Shown one piece after another: positions 37,186 through 46,721 of a stretch of 64,000 nt of DNA. The DNA is taken from positions 186,001 to 250,000 of the forward strand of contig NZ_ABCK01000003.1 in NCBI RefSeq assembly GCF_000170755.1, given 5' to 3'. The translations under genes were made by a program, and so were the position numbers. The notes beneath the pieces were generated by a model that saw only the letters and a program-made list of their open reading frames with translations, was not told where the DNA came from and ran no database searches. This DNA comes from Lentisphaera araneosa HTCC2155 (GTDB lineage Bacteria; Verrucomicrobiota; Lentisphaeria; Lentisphaerales; Lentisphaeraceae). How positions within the stretch are numbered: position 1 is the first letter of the stretch; every line of letters begins with the position of its first letter.

Positions 37186-37453
37186 TTTCTCCTTCTATCT
37201 TCGTATGTATTTTTAAAGTTATAGCTGCAAAATACTCAGATTGATAAAAATTGGAAGAGTCTTTGTGTTAAGGATTGAATATTTTTTCATAAATCGGGTA
37301 ATCAGGCCTTGCTAGACTAGGCACATGCCTGCTTTTTCGTACTTGAATTGTTATCTCTACCAGAGCTTTATCTCGGTCTGGCTTCTTTCAGTTAGCTTCC
37401 GAACGGTTTTATCTTTAGTTCCCAATGCTTTACTTCGTCATTTAAGGATGAGA
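37186..37453. other. Intergenic spacer with decayed hairpin cassette
   Basis: About 37375-37440 reads like a mutated copy of the block at 30765-30830: CTTTCAGTT.GCTT.CGAACGGT, then TTAG...GCTT.ACTTCGTCA. One arm of the GTTCGC hairpin no longer pairs. The remainder shows nothing recognisable. Confidence 0.5.
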
Positions 37454-39331
37454 TTAAATATCATGACCGTGAGTGAAAGTATTTTCAGGAACGTATTTTT
37501 GGGCAAGGTGCCTTAGAGCTATTTGCTCATTAGCTTGGATGTATTGCTGGATTAAATCGAGATCGACTTGTTCGTAAAGGCGCTTGGATTCATCCTTTTG
37601 CATTAGCCAAATTCGATCGTAGTCAGTTTCAATAACGTTTTCATCTTCAGTGAGAATTTCTTCATATTCTTTTTCTCCAGGTCGGAGTCCACAAAACTCA
37701 ATTTTCACATCGATATGAGGTTTGAGTCCAGAAAGCTCAATGAGACGAACCGCGAGATCGTAAATTTTGACGGGTTTACCCATTTCCAAGACCATTATTT
37801 GACTTGACTGGGCGACGGCACCCGACATCAAGACGAGATCAACAGCTTCAGGAATGGTCATGAAAAAGCGGCACATATCAGGGCTCGTAACCGTGAGGGG
37901 TTTGCCTTCTTTAATGAGGCGCTTGAAGAGAGGGATGACGGACCCTGATGAATCTAGGACATTGCCAAAGCGTACAGCGACAAATTCGGTTCCTTTGAAC
38001 TCTCGTTCTTGTATGTAGCGTTCGGCAATGCGCTTGGTCGCGCCCATGATATTGGAAGGGCGTACGGCTTTGTCTGATGAAATCATGATAAAGCGTTTGA
38101 CCCCCATTTCTTCGGCCGTGTCGGCGAGTACGGCTGTGCCTAAGACATTATTGCGAAAAGCCGCACTAATATTTTTTTCCATGAGGGGGACGTGCTTATA
38201 AGCCGCAGTGTGATAAATTAAATCGACTCCATCGAGCTGTTTAATCGCTTGTCGTATGTCTTCTTTAATGCGAACATCTCCGGCAATCGAAATAATGGGG
38301 GTAGATGTGAGGCTTTCCAGTAATTCTTTTTCTATTTTATAGAGTGCCAGTTCGGAACTCTCAAAAAGAATAAGGGCTCGAGGTTTATAAGTGAGAATTT
38401 GACGGCAGAGTTCCGAGCCAATACTTCCGCCGGCACCCGTCACCATGACTTTTTTATCTGCAATTGAATCAGCAATGCTATTACGGTCTAAATTAGCTTG
38501 AACTCGCCCTAAAAGGTCACTGACATCAACTTTACGGATCATGGAAACAGAAATGTCTCCCATGGCGAGTTCACCTAGAGCAGGGAGGGTATGGAAATGT
38601 GGTGAAACTCCTGCTTTCGCACAGGAATCAATAATGGTATTTGTTTCGACGGGTTTATTAAAAGGTGAGAGGATGTGAATGTTAGTGATATCGTAAGTTT
38701 TCACTATATATCCAATATCTTCCAATTTTTTAGGATAAACTTGCACGCCGTGGATATATCTTTTATGCGAGATTAAATCATCACTAATGATACCGCAAAA
38801 GAGTCCCTGGAAATCTTGCGAGCAGGCGCGAATAAAGAGGTCAGCTTCATCTAAGGCTCCACAGATGAGGACATTCTGTTTATACTCATTACTCTGGAGA
38901 ATTCTTTTTCGTCTTCTCTCTCTGATAAAGCGGACTCCCGCTCGACTAGCGGTTGACCAACCCGTTAATAATATAAATTCAATACCCAAAACCATACGTG
39001 ACATTTCTAGGTTTAAACCCAAAAGATCTTTTTTGATAATAAGTGTAAAGATAATCATAGTCATCACACATGCGGCGATAGTCTTGAAGAGGTCATTGAT
39101 AGAATAATATTTCCATATACCGGTGAACTGCTGGAGTAAAAAAAAGCATATTACGCTACAGACCATGAGGATGGGGTAGCTTATAAAAAATAATTCGACA
39201 TAATCGGGCAGTTCTTCATCAAAACGCAGAAGAAAAGCCAGATAATAAGTGACAAAAATCCCCAAGCAATGCCAGATCAAAATAATTGATTTTCTCATTG
39301 GCCAGGAGCGTAGTTGTGTACTTAGGTTCAT
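37454..39331 (-). CDS. CapD/WbpM-type UDP-sugar 4,6-dehydratase, membrane-bound
   Basis: A 625-residue protein. Four N-terminal membrane helices (about residues 12-130) and a CoA-binding-like Rossmann region precede the SDR domain. The SDR motif is VTGAGGSIGSELCRQI. The catalytic block SSDKAVRPSNIMGATKR lacks the usual tyrosine, as normal for the WbpM/PglF class. The product is a UDP-4-keto-6-deoxy-HexNAc, leading to QuiNAc, FucNAc or a diamino sugar. No matching aminotransferase gene is in the locus. It starts 3 bases after the initiating sugar transferase stop. Confidence 0.93.
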   Translation of the reverse strand: MNLSTQLRSWPMRKSIILIWHCLGIFVTYYLAFLLRFDEELPDYVELFFISYPILMVCSVICFFLLQQFTGIWKYYSINDLFKTIAACVMTMIIFTLIIKKDLLGLNLEMSRMVLGIEFILLTGWSTASRAGVRFIRERRRKRILQSNEYKQNVLICGALDEADLFIRACSQDFQGLFCGIISDDLISHKRYIHGVQVYPKKLEDIGYIVKTYDITNIHILSPFNKPVETNTIIDSCAKAGVSPHFHTLPALGELAMGDISVSMIRKVDVSDLLGRVQANLDRNSIADSIADKKVMVTGAGGSIGSELCRQILTYKPRALILFESSELALYKIEKELLESLTSTPIISIAGDVRIKEDIRQAIKQLDGVDLIYHTAAYKHVPLMEKNISAAFRNNVLGTAVLADTAEEMGVKRFIMISSDKAVRPSNIMGATKRIAERYIQEREFKGTEFVAVRFGNVLDSSGSVIPLFKRLIKEGKPLTVTSPDMCRFFMTIPEAVDLVLMSGAVAQSSQIMVLEMGKPVKIYDLAVRLIELSGLKPHIDVKIEFCGLRPGEKEYEEILTEDENVIETDYDRIWLMQKDESKRLYEQVDLDLIQQYIQANEQIALRHLAQKYVPENTFTHGHDI

Positions 39332-39334
39332 ATC

Positions 39335-39895
39335 TTAATGACTCACATTTTTTCCAAAAATAACACTATAGATAGTTAGCCAGATAATTTTCAAATCAAG
39401 CAAAAATGATTGATTTTGAAAGTACCACGCATCGAACTCAACTTTTTTAGTGATGGGGATTTCGTCACGGCCGTTGATCTGTGCCCAACCAGTAATCCCC
39501 GGGGTTAAAACGTGGCAACCGACTTTCGTCCGTAGTTCAATCTGATCATCCTGATTGAAGAGAGCGGGGCGTGGGCCAACAATGGACATGTCTCCTTTGA
39601 TGACATTAATCAACTGCGGTAGCTCATCCAAGCTCGTTTTTCGCAGGAATCCACCTACAGGTGTCAGCAGCGACTTGGGGTCTTTGAGTAAATGTGTGGC
39701 GACTTGGGGTGCGTTTACTCGCATGGTTCTGAACTTGATCATATCAAAATGATTATTATTGGCTCCAATGCGATCAGAGACATAAAAAATGGGACCGTTT
39801 GATGTTAAACGCACCGCAATCGCGCAGACGATAAATACTGGAAGGAAAAGTATTAGGCCAAAAAGAGAGGAAATTATGTCAAAAATTCGTTTCAT
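39335..39895 (-). CDS. Initiating sugar-1-phosphate transferase (PglC/WcaJ family)
   Basis: A membrane enzyme that puts the first sugar phosphate on undecaprenyl phosphate to start a repeat unit. About 186 residues, the short PglC-like form: one N-terminal hydrophobic hairpin (DIISSLFGLILFLPVFIV), then IKFRTM, LRKTSLDELPQLINVIKGDMSIVGPRP, and PGITGWAQINGR. ATG 39895 is taken; a TTG four codons upstream is possible but has no better ribosome site. Pairing with the WbpM-type enzyme suggests that a modified HexNAc is the first sugar. Confidence 0.94.
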   Translation of the reverse strand: MKRIFDIISSLFGLILFLPVFIVCAIAVRLTSNGPIFYVSDRIGANNNHFDMIKFRTMRVNAPQVATHLLKDPKSLLTPVGGFLRKTSLDELPQLINVIKGDMSIVGPRPALFNQDDQIELRTKVGCHVLTPGITGWAQINGRDEIPITKKVEFDAWYFQNQSFLLDLKIIWLTIYSVIFGKNVSH

Positions 39896-40201
39896 GTTGT
39901 TTGTCAATCGGAGGGCAGCTGTTAAGGAGTGCTAAATAGAACTTAAAAAGTTATTTTCTATTTTATAGTAATATACAAGGTAGTTCTCTGAAAGTAGTAC
40001 CTTTAATAAAATTAATGTGCTATAGATAATAAGATGTGACTCGAATTCATAGGTTTGGGGAGCAGCAGTAAGTTATTGATCTATTAGCCTATATAAATCT
40101 TCCACGCCAAAGTTCTTATTGATCGAGTTAGTCTCTATAGTGAGTAAGAATTGCCCATTATGCAAATTTTTAGAGCCATTCATATCAATGCTTTTACTGA
40201 C

Positions 40202-41338
40202 TTAGGGCTCATCATTATCCCACGCGCCATAAACTAGCAAAGTTTCTTTGATAACCCTTTCAATGGTGAACTCATTTTTCACTATTTTGCGTCCTTGTTT
40301 ACCCATTCGTTGCCTGAGTTTAGGGTCTTCTATTAAGGTATGAAGAGCATCGGCCAGTTCAACTGTACTGAAAAGGGGGACGAGTAAGCCATTCTCTCCA
40401 TCTCTGACGATCTCCCTACAGCCAACTACATCAGTTGTTACAATAGCTCGTCCACAGGAAGCAGCCTCCAAAAGAGCTTTAGGCAGACCTTCGCGATAGG
40501 ATGGCAGGCAGACAATGTGCGACTTCTCCAGTACTTTAGGCATATCGTCGCGCCGGCCCCACCATTCGACTAGGTTTGAGTTTACCCAGTGATCCATCTC
40601 ATGTTCACTGATCGCTGCGGGATTTTGGTAGTCTACGTCACCCACTAATGCAAATCGTGCTGCAATTCCTCTCTCTTTCAGAATACGTACGGCGGACACA
40701 AACTCGACCACTCCCTTGTCTCTCAGCATTCGCGCTGGTAGAACAATAATTGGTGGCTGCTCAGCAGCTTCGAGTGTATAGTCGAATTCTTTAATGTTTA
40801 CACCTGCACCACGGATCAGTACAGTGCGATCTTTAGAGATAACCTTATTTTCAATTAAAGAACTGATGTCATCCTGATTTTGCATGATCAGTTTGGAGTT
40901 TTTATCATTTAACAAAAACTTGAAAGCAAAATTGATAAAGGGGCGTAATAAGCGAGCTTTAAGTTCTTGAGAGGTGAAAATATATCCCATCCCCGTTATG
41001 GCATTAACGACATGCGGAACTCCAGCCAAACGCGCGGCAATGGTTCCCAAGAGAATGGGTTTGATGGCCACTTGATGAACCAGATCAGGCTTTTCCAAGC
41101 GATAGATTTTTGTAAGCTGGAGAATCAAAGACACAGCCTTGAAGGGGTTCATACTACCACGATCAAGATTATAGGGGATGACTCGAATACCAGCTTTTTG
41201 GATGCGTTCCCCATGTGCCTTTACATTGGTCACCACTGCTACATCGTAGCCCGCTTTTTTTGCGGCCACAGCTAAAGGCAGTCTGTGAGAACAAAAGACC
41301 CAGTCTTCTGTAATGAAATAAAGGATTTTTTTTGACAT
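40202..41338 (-). CDS. Glycosyltransferase family 4
   Basis: A 378-residue GT-B enzyme that adds a sugar to the lipid-linked repeat unit. N-terminal Rossmann half begins KILYFITEDWVFCSHRLPLAVAAKKAGYDVAVVTN, a style typical of WbpY/PglA-like transferases. The C-terminal half has the family signature VCLPSYREGLPKALLEAASCGRAIVTTDVVGCREIV, with the ExxxxxxxE motif. Donor sugar cannot be told. A 294-base AT-rich spacer with no seen features lies downstream. Confidence 0.92.
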   Translation of the reverse strand: MSKKILYFITEDWVFCSHRLPLAVAAKKAGYDVAVVTNVKAHGERIQKAGIRVIPYNLDRGSMNPFKAVSLILQLTKIYRLEKPDLVHQVAIKPILLGTIAARLAGVPHVVNAITGMGYIFTSQELKARLLRPFINFAFKFLLNDKNSKLIMQNQDDISSLIENKVISKDRTVLIRGAGVNIKEFDYTLEAAEQPPIIVLPARMLRDKGVVEFVSAVRILKERGIAARFALVGDVDYQNPAAISEHEMDHWVNSNLVEWWGRRDDMPKVLEKSHIVCLPSYREGLPKALLEAASCGRAIVTTDVVGCREIVRDGENGLLVPLFSTVELADALHTLIEDPKLRQRMGKQGRKIVKNEFTIERVIKETLLVYGAWDNDEP

Positions 41339-41625
41339 ATTTGTTCTAATTTTCGTTCATACCGTATTGTTTAGTGTTTGATTATTGAAAGTCTTCTTCT
41401 ATCAGCAGTATATCTTTTTTTGAGGTAAATTGATCATTTACTATTTCATATAGTATTCATAGAACTCAGTGATGCTGAATCTTACCTCTAATTAAAATGT
41501 GCCGCTTTTTCATAAGTTTTCCTAAAATTAAACTTCTTTTACATGAAAGATATTCTGTATTTTCGGGATGTGTGAAGTCCCTCAAATAGAGTGCTTGGAA
41601 TATTATCAAAAAGCAAAGTATGGCC

Positions 41626-43170
41626 TCATGATACTTTACGGGCTATTAAACTTTCTAGTATTTGTTTTGTTTTATCATACATATATTTGAACTCATCATT
41701 TTTTCGATAAATCAAATATACACATAAGAAAAATACAAGAGATGAAATCAGAAGTTTGCTTAGGGTGTGTATCAAATTGAATTCAAATTGGATTACTGAA
41801 CTGAGGAATGTGCCGATCAGTATTGAAGTAATAATAATTATTAAAAAATAAGAGTAGTTCAAAAAATATGTTGTAGGCTTTTTATCAAAACCATATTTGA
41901 ATAAAACTCGTGGTTGGTACCACCAGTTAGTTACTAATCGAGCAACTGCAGTTGCAGCTAGTACTCCTGAAATGCCCCATGATAAGCCAAAAAGTACGGA
42001 AAGTACTACATTAAAAATTGCGGTGAAAATTACAACAAGTCGCCCTTTGGTGAAAACGCCAAGAGAATTCATAAAAGTTCCAACTAAATTAATTAATCCC
42101 GACATAAAAAAATTTAGGCATAACAATGCACAAATTGTGTTATTCATAACATAATTTTCACCAAATAATAGGAGGATTAAATCATTAGAACATATAAAAA
42201 ACGCTAAACTTATCCAGCCATAACAAACAAAAGCTATGAAGCAAATATTATTGAATAACTTTGATGTGGATAGTTTATCAGATACCGCATTAAAATTACC
42301 TATGCCTGCACTTATAGAACCCATTAAGCTGAGTATGAAATTTTCTACGGTCTTAATTAAAAGTACATAGTTGGATAGGATTCCAACGCTTACTACTCCT
42401 ATAAATTTAGCGATTATTATATTATCAGTACCATTAACAAGAAATCCACTGATTCTACCCAGTGAAAGTTGCCAGACATTGCGGAATATTTGGCTCTTAT
42501 CTACTTTTGTTAAATTATATTTTTCAACTGTATGATGATCGGTATCCTTACGCACGATGTAAGCAATTAAAAAGAATTGAAGTACTGAGCCTAATACCTG
42601 AATTATCAGGTAATGGATGTAGTTTTTTGTTTGAAATAGAAAAAATATTTGCAGGCAACTTTGTATAATGGTTACAGTATAATTTACAGTTGTCACAATA
42701 TACTGTCTTTGTGATGCCATGAGAAATAGGCTTTGGTGAGCGAATAAATAAGTTATTGCAGTCGTAAATAGAAAGAGTAAGTAAATTTGTTCGAAACTTT
42801 CATTTATATTGGGAGGGTCTTTTATGAAAAAATTTAAATAGGGAATTATTGAGATTCCAATAACAATAAAAATAACAAAAATGATTTTGTAGACCTTAGC
42901 AAAGTATTGCATTAAAGCTTTAACTTTAGCCTCGTTTTTTTGAGCTATTGGCTTATAGAGTGCATGAGTCATGACAGCGCCCAGACCCAACTCGCTGAGT
43001 GAGAGCATCATTATGAGATTAGTAAATAAACCAGAGATACCTAAGTGCTCAGCTGTGAGGCAACGTACAAATACTATACGACAGACAAATCCAAGTAAGG
43101 TATTCAGGAAATATCCAGCTGTATTACTCCAGATATTTAACAGAGCATATTGTGTGCGGGTTCTAGTCAA
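41626..43170 (-). CDS. wzx: Polysaccharide flippase (Wzx/MATE-like)
   Basis: A 514-residue membrane protein with about 12-14 predicted helices. It flips the lipid-linked repeat unit across the inner membrane. The N-terminus NIWSNTAGYFLNTLLGFVCRIVFVRCLTAEHLGISGLFTNLIMMLSLSELGLG is characteristic of the oligosaccharide flippase family. Strongly AT-rich compared with the housekeeping genes, as often for Wzx. The IS256-family element lies directly upstream and may separate it from its original promoter. Confidence 0.9.
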   Translation of the reverse strand: MTRTRTQYALLNIWSNTAGYFLNTLLGFVCRIVFVRCLTAEHLGISGLFTNLIMMLSLSELGLGAVMTHALYKPIAQKNEAKVKALMQYFAKVYKIIFVIFIVIGISIIPYLNFFIKDPPNINESFEQIYLLFLFTTAITYLFAHQSLFLMASQRQYIVTTVNYTVTIIQSCLQIFFLFQTKNYIHYLIIQVLGSVLQFFLIAYIVRKDTDHHTVEKYNLTKVDKSQIFRNVWQLSLGRISGFLVNGTDNIIIAKFIGVVSVGILSNYVLLIKTVENFILSLMGSISAGIGNFNAVSDKLSTSKLFNNICFIAFVCYGWISLAFFICSNDLILLLFGENYVMNNTICALLCLNFFMSGLINLVGTFMNSLGVFTKGRLVVIFTAIFNVVLSVLFGLSWGISGVLAATAVARLVTNWWYQPRVLFKYGFDKKPTTYFLNYSYFLIIIITSILIGTFLSSVIQFEFNLIHTLSKLLISSLVFFLCVYLIYRKNDEFKYMYDKTKQILESLIARKVS

Positions 43171-43318
43171 CTGGTGAAATTTTACTTTTGTATAGAGTTT
43201 TTATGAGCGTATCTATTGGTTAGCAGTAGACCTCTATAGAGGATCGAAAAAGTATCAATGCATTTAGGCGTATTGTGAGTTTTGTATAATTTTGTGTTCA
43301 TGTAAAAGTTTAGCGATA

Positions 43319-44704
43319 GAGTCCCGTTGTTTCTGTAAATTGGTGTTGACCAATTTTAGTTAAACAGACAGATAAACTCTTTTTGTAGCTATCCAGGTTT
43401 CATCTAATTCCATAAGAATAGCGGATGCTAATCTAAGAAGTGAAGCTTCATTTGGGAATATAGATACGGTTCTAGTTCGCCTGAGAATTTCTCGATTCTG
43501 TCTTTCAATCATATTGGTCGTTCTCAGTTTTGTCCAACAAGAACGCTCGAGATCGAATACAGAAAAGCCTTCAGGAAGTGCAGATTCCATCCATTCAGAT
43601 AAATGTGAAGCCTTTTCTTCATACTTTAAGCAAGTAAGCTTTAAAAGCCTTTCAGCCTCAAGCTTTGAAGGTGCATTAAAGATATCTCTAATATCTTGAG
43701 CTACTTCTGAGCGCATAACTTTCTTAGGGACATAAGCACCAGCATTTTGCTGTAGGTGAAATTGACATCTCTGCCATGGGATAGAACCAAATACAGTCTT
43801 TAACGCTGCTTTTAGGCCCGAATGACTATCACTGGTAATCATCTTGAGGCCATGGAGTCCTCGAGCATTCAATGACAGAAAAAAGTTCCTCCAATGAACT
43901 TCCGCTTCACTTAAAGAAACACTTGTTCCGAGGACTGAACGTTTTCCTGATTCATCTATTCCATAGGCAATAAGTAAAGCACAATCTCGAACAGTCTTAT
44001 CTACTCTAACCTTCTCGTATCTCGCATCCACCAAAAGATAAGAATATTTACCTAAAGGACGGTTGCGCCACTTTTCTAAACTCTCATCTAGCTCAGTTAC
44101 CACACGGGATACCTGTGATTTACTTACAGATAGACCACACATTTTCTCTAAAAGTTTAGTCACCTTTCTAGTCGATGTCCCCTGAATATAACTCTCTGCC
44201 ATAGCTGTCATTAAAGCTCGTTCACTTCGCAAGCCTTTCTCCAAAGAACTTGGATAAAAATCAATTTCACCTCTGACTTGAGGGATATTAAGCTTCATTG
44301 CTCCAAGTCGAGTGTTTACAGTTTTATTTTTATAGCCATTAGCATAACCCAAGCGACTTTCATTACGTTCATATGGATCAGCTTCAAGAGAATTACTTCT
44401 CTCCACTTTCATCGCTTCATTTAATAAAACTCTCATCGCTTCAAGCATTCCGCTTTCGCCGTTTTCTGTAACTTGTTGGATCATTTCTAATAAGACGCTA
44501 CTGTTTTCTTGTGTAGAGTGGTGCATAATAATTCCTTGTGGGTTGTTTTGGTGCAACACCACTCTGCATCTTCTTTACCCCGAGTTACAAACAACTTCCT
44601 CAATTTCGCTCCGACGAGAAAGTTCCCATTCTCGCGAAGTCTCGGAAGCTATTCATAACTCTTAAAGTAGAGCAATAGCAGAATTTACAGAAAATTTGGG
44701 ACAC
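43319..44704 (-). mobile_element. IS256-family insertion sequence
   Basis: About 1386 bases bounded by imperfect terminal inverted repeats. The left end is GAGTCCCgttgtTTCTGTAAATT and the right end (reverse strand) GTGTCCCaaattTTCTGTAAATT. The element holds one transposase gene. No exact 8-9 base target duplication was found at the flanks, so either the boundary is a few bases off or the duplication has decayed. Confidence 0.85.
43360..44526 (-). CDS. IS256-family (Mutator-type) transposase
   Basis: About 388 residues. Family blocks are YANGYKNKTVNTRLGAMKLNIPQVR, LLVDARYEKVRVD (first catalytic Asp), MITSDSHSGLKAAL (second Asp), RCQFHLQQN and the C-terminal RTTNMIERQNREILRRTR, whose glutamate is the likely third acid. 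ATG 44526 has AAGGA 6 bases upstream and is preferred to GTG 44562. The frame is intact, so the element may still be active. Confidence 0.95.
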   Translation of the reverse strand: MHHSTQENSSVLLEMIQQVTENGESGMLEAMRVLLNEAMKVERSNSLEADPYERNESRLGYANGYKNKTVNTRLGAMKLNIPQVRGEIDFYPSSLEKGLRSERALMTAMAESYIQGTSTRKVTKLLEKMCGLSVSKSQVSRVVTELDESLEKWRNRPLGKYSYLLVDARYEKVRVDKTVRDCALLIAYGIDESGKRSVLGTSVSLSEAEVHWRNFFLSLNARGLHGLKMITSDSHSGLKAALKTVFGSIPWQRCQFHLQQNAGAYVPKKVMRSEVAQDIRDIFNAPSKLEAERLLKLTCLKYEEKASHLSEWMESALPEGFSVFDLERSCWTKLRTTNMIERQNREILRRTRTVSIFPNEASLLRLASAILMELDETWIATKRVYLSV

Positions 44705-44782
44705 GACCAGTTTAGCCGATATTATAATCGGCAGAGTATAATTTTTTAGAGTTGACTAGTGGAGGCGTCTTGACCCTTTAAT

Positions 44783-46675
44783 CTAGGGAAAAATTTTGTT
44801 AAGAGCAACAGTTAAGCGGTTTTTTAGAAGTTGACTACCGTAATCATTAAGATGGTTGTTGTCTTTGTAATACAGAATCCCGTTATTATCTGAAATTCTA
44901 ATAGACTTATCACTATTTGTAAATAAGTCCTCGGATTTTACAAATAGTGCTTTATCTCCTGCTTTCGAGAAGATGTTTTTTATTATTTTATTTGCTTGTT
45001 GTCTACTATTTTTGTTGTCTTCAGTTTCAAAAACTTTTGCACATATATAGTTGGTGTATTTTACTAAATTCTTTTTTTGGCCAGCAATAGGAGGCTGTTC
45101 AATGGTAATAACGTACGAATTGTATTTTCTTAGATCTATTACGAATTCAGTATATTTCTTCGTGAAGTTTTCTTTAAATTTATTATTAAAAGTATCTGCA
45201 TAATGATCTAGCGTGATGATTACTTTAGGCTTGTGTTTTTGAATAAGATTTTTTCGGTATTGATCAAATTTAAATCTTTCCGAAACAGTAAAATCCCCGG
45301 ATAATTTGGCTTGTTTATCAGTATCTAATGCTAACCAAGGTGATGGTGAGCCATTACTGCCAAGAAATGCAACAGTTAAATTTTTTGAATCACACAATTT
45401 TTTAATTAATGGGGAATGCATTAACGCATGAGAACTCCCTAAAACAACTACATCGAGTCTTTCTACGTTTATAGTTGTATCAGGTTTTTTCCAGTTATTT
45501 GTGACATTGTAATTTCTAGCCGTGTTAACTCCTTTGGTGTACGTAACTTTATTACGTAAGGGTTCCAGGCGTTTTTCTTGAATTGCGATAGAGCTTACTA
45601 TTGTAATTACTGTGGATATCAAGCAAATTTTCACGATGTTTTTGTTATGACTAATTCTCAAGGGGTTCTCAAAAAAATGATATGTGATTGATGATACGAG
45701 AAGACAAACAATAAACAGTAAAGTTAAGTGTAAATTTGTAGGATGATTTGGGAAAATCAACCATGAGAAATAAACAATTAATATCCAATGCCATAAATAG
45801 AGAGAATATGATATTTTACCAATATAGACCATAGCTTTACTAGCAAGTAATTTTTGAGAAAGTTGTGATTGTCCATCCCATAACAGTAAGCATGCTCCAG
45901 TAATAGGAAGAATGGCAATATAGCCTGGGAAAGCCATAGATTTATTAATAATTAAAAATGCTGTTATTATCATTATTATACCAATGAGGTCGAATGGTAT
46001 TTTTATTTTACTAAAAGATGTATTGTGTGGGGTGAAGCCCGATGTATGTAAAAATGCTACAAGACTACCGGCTAACAGTTCCCATGCACGAGTAGGTAAT
46101 AGGTAGAATGCAGCACTGGGCATACTTGCAGAGATATATATACTTAAAATAAAACTTAAAATAAAACCAGATATTAAAATAATAAAGGTAGTTTTTTTAG
46201 AGAATTTTTTCAATACTATGGTAAGAGCTATGACAAATACAATATAAAACTGCTCCTCAACACCAAGTGACCAAGTATGAAGAAGTGGGATATCTTCAGA
46301 AGCAGGACTCCAATAACCAGCCTGTTGCCATAAATTGATATTAGCGATCATTAAAAATAAGGCAGCTACTTGTTTACCTAGAGCTGCAAATTCATCTGGC
46401 AAAAAAATGAAATACCCAGCGATTAGAGAAAAAGTCGAGATTAGTAATAAAGTAGGGAAAAGACGTTTAACTCTACGAGCCCAAAACTGTTTTAGAGAAA
46501 AACTATGACTATCTATTTTATTGATAACTATATAAGCGATTAAATAGCCTGAAATCGCAAAAAAGATATCGACTCCAATAAACCCAGAAGGGAACAGGGA
46601 TGATGATAAGTGAAAAATTAGTACAGGTATGACAGCAATGGCTCTTAATCCATCAATTTCGGGTCGATATTTCAT
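44783..46675 (-). CDS. Acyltransferase family 3 with C-terminal SGNH domain (OafA/OatA-like)
   Basis: A 630-residue membrane acyltransferase that probably O-acetylates the polysaccharide. ATG 46675 opens MKYRPEIDGLRAIAV, the standard AT3 start; a longer frame upstream only overlaps the previous gene. About ten membrane helices contain FFAISGYLI and SLGVEEQFYIVF. The C-terminal periplasmic part has VVVLGSSHALMHSP (block I with the Ser) and DNNHLNDYGS (Asp-His pair), as in SGNH hydrolases. AT-rich. The IS256 element lies downstream. Confidence 0.92.
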   Translation of the reverse strand: MKYRPEIDGLRAIAVIPVLIFHLSSSLFPSGFIGVDIFFAISGYLIAYIVINKIDSHSFSLKQFWARRVKRLFPTLLLISTFSLIAGYFIFLPDEFAALGKQVAALFLMIANINLWQQAGYWSPASEDIPLLHTWSLGVEEQFYIVFVIALTIVLKKFSKKTTFIILISGFILSFILSIYISASMPSAAFYLLPTRAWELLAGSLVAFLHTSGFTPHNTSFSKIKIPFDLIGIIMIITAFLIINKSMAFPGYIAILPITGACLLLWDGQSQLSQKLLASKAMVYIGKISYSLYLWHWILIVYFSWLIFPNHPTNLHLTLLFIVCLLVSSITYHFFENPLRISHNKNIVKICLISTVITIVSSIAIQEKRLEPLRNKVTYTKGVNTARNYNVTNNWKKPDTTINVERLDVVVLGSSHALMHSPLIKKLCDSKNLTVAFLGSNGSPSPWLALDTDKQAKLSGDFTVSERFKFDQYRKNLIQKHKPKVIITLDHYADTFNNKFKENFTKKYTEFVIDLRKYNSYVITIEQPPIAGQKKNLVKYTNYICAKVFETEDNKNSRQQANKIIKNIFSKAGDKALFVKSEDLFTNSDKSIRISDNNGILYYKDNNHLNDYGSQLLKNRLTVALNKIFP

Positions 46676-46721
46676 AGTTGTCTTATGTTTAATTCGCTGA
46701 TAATACCCAATAACAATAGTG

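Noticed and set aside
37325-37516. 63-residue plus-strand open frame
   Set aside because: Overlaps the hairpin relic and the end of the CapD-type gene; no ribosome site or family features.
44526-44562. GTG 44562 as transposase start
   Set aside because: AAGGA is placed correctly for ATG 44526, and IS256 transposases normally start there.
43310-44720. Target duplication TTTAGCGAT / TTTAGCCGAT at the IS256 flanks
   Set aside because: The copies differ by one base in length and lie at unequal distances from the two ends, so they cannot be a simple target duplication.
44715-44732. GCCGAT-ATTATA-ATCGGC hairpin as terminator of the acyltransferase gene
   Set aside because: No T-run follows the stem in the minus direction; left as an unassigned small dyad.
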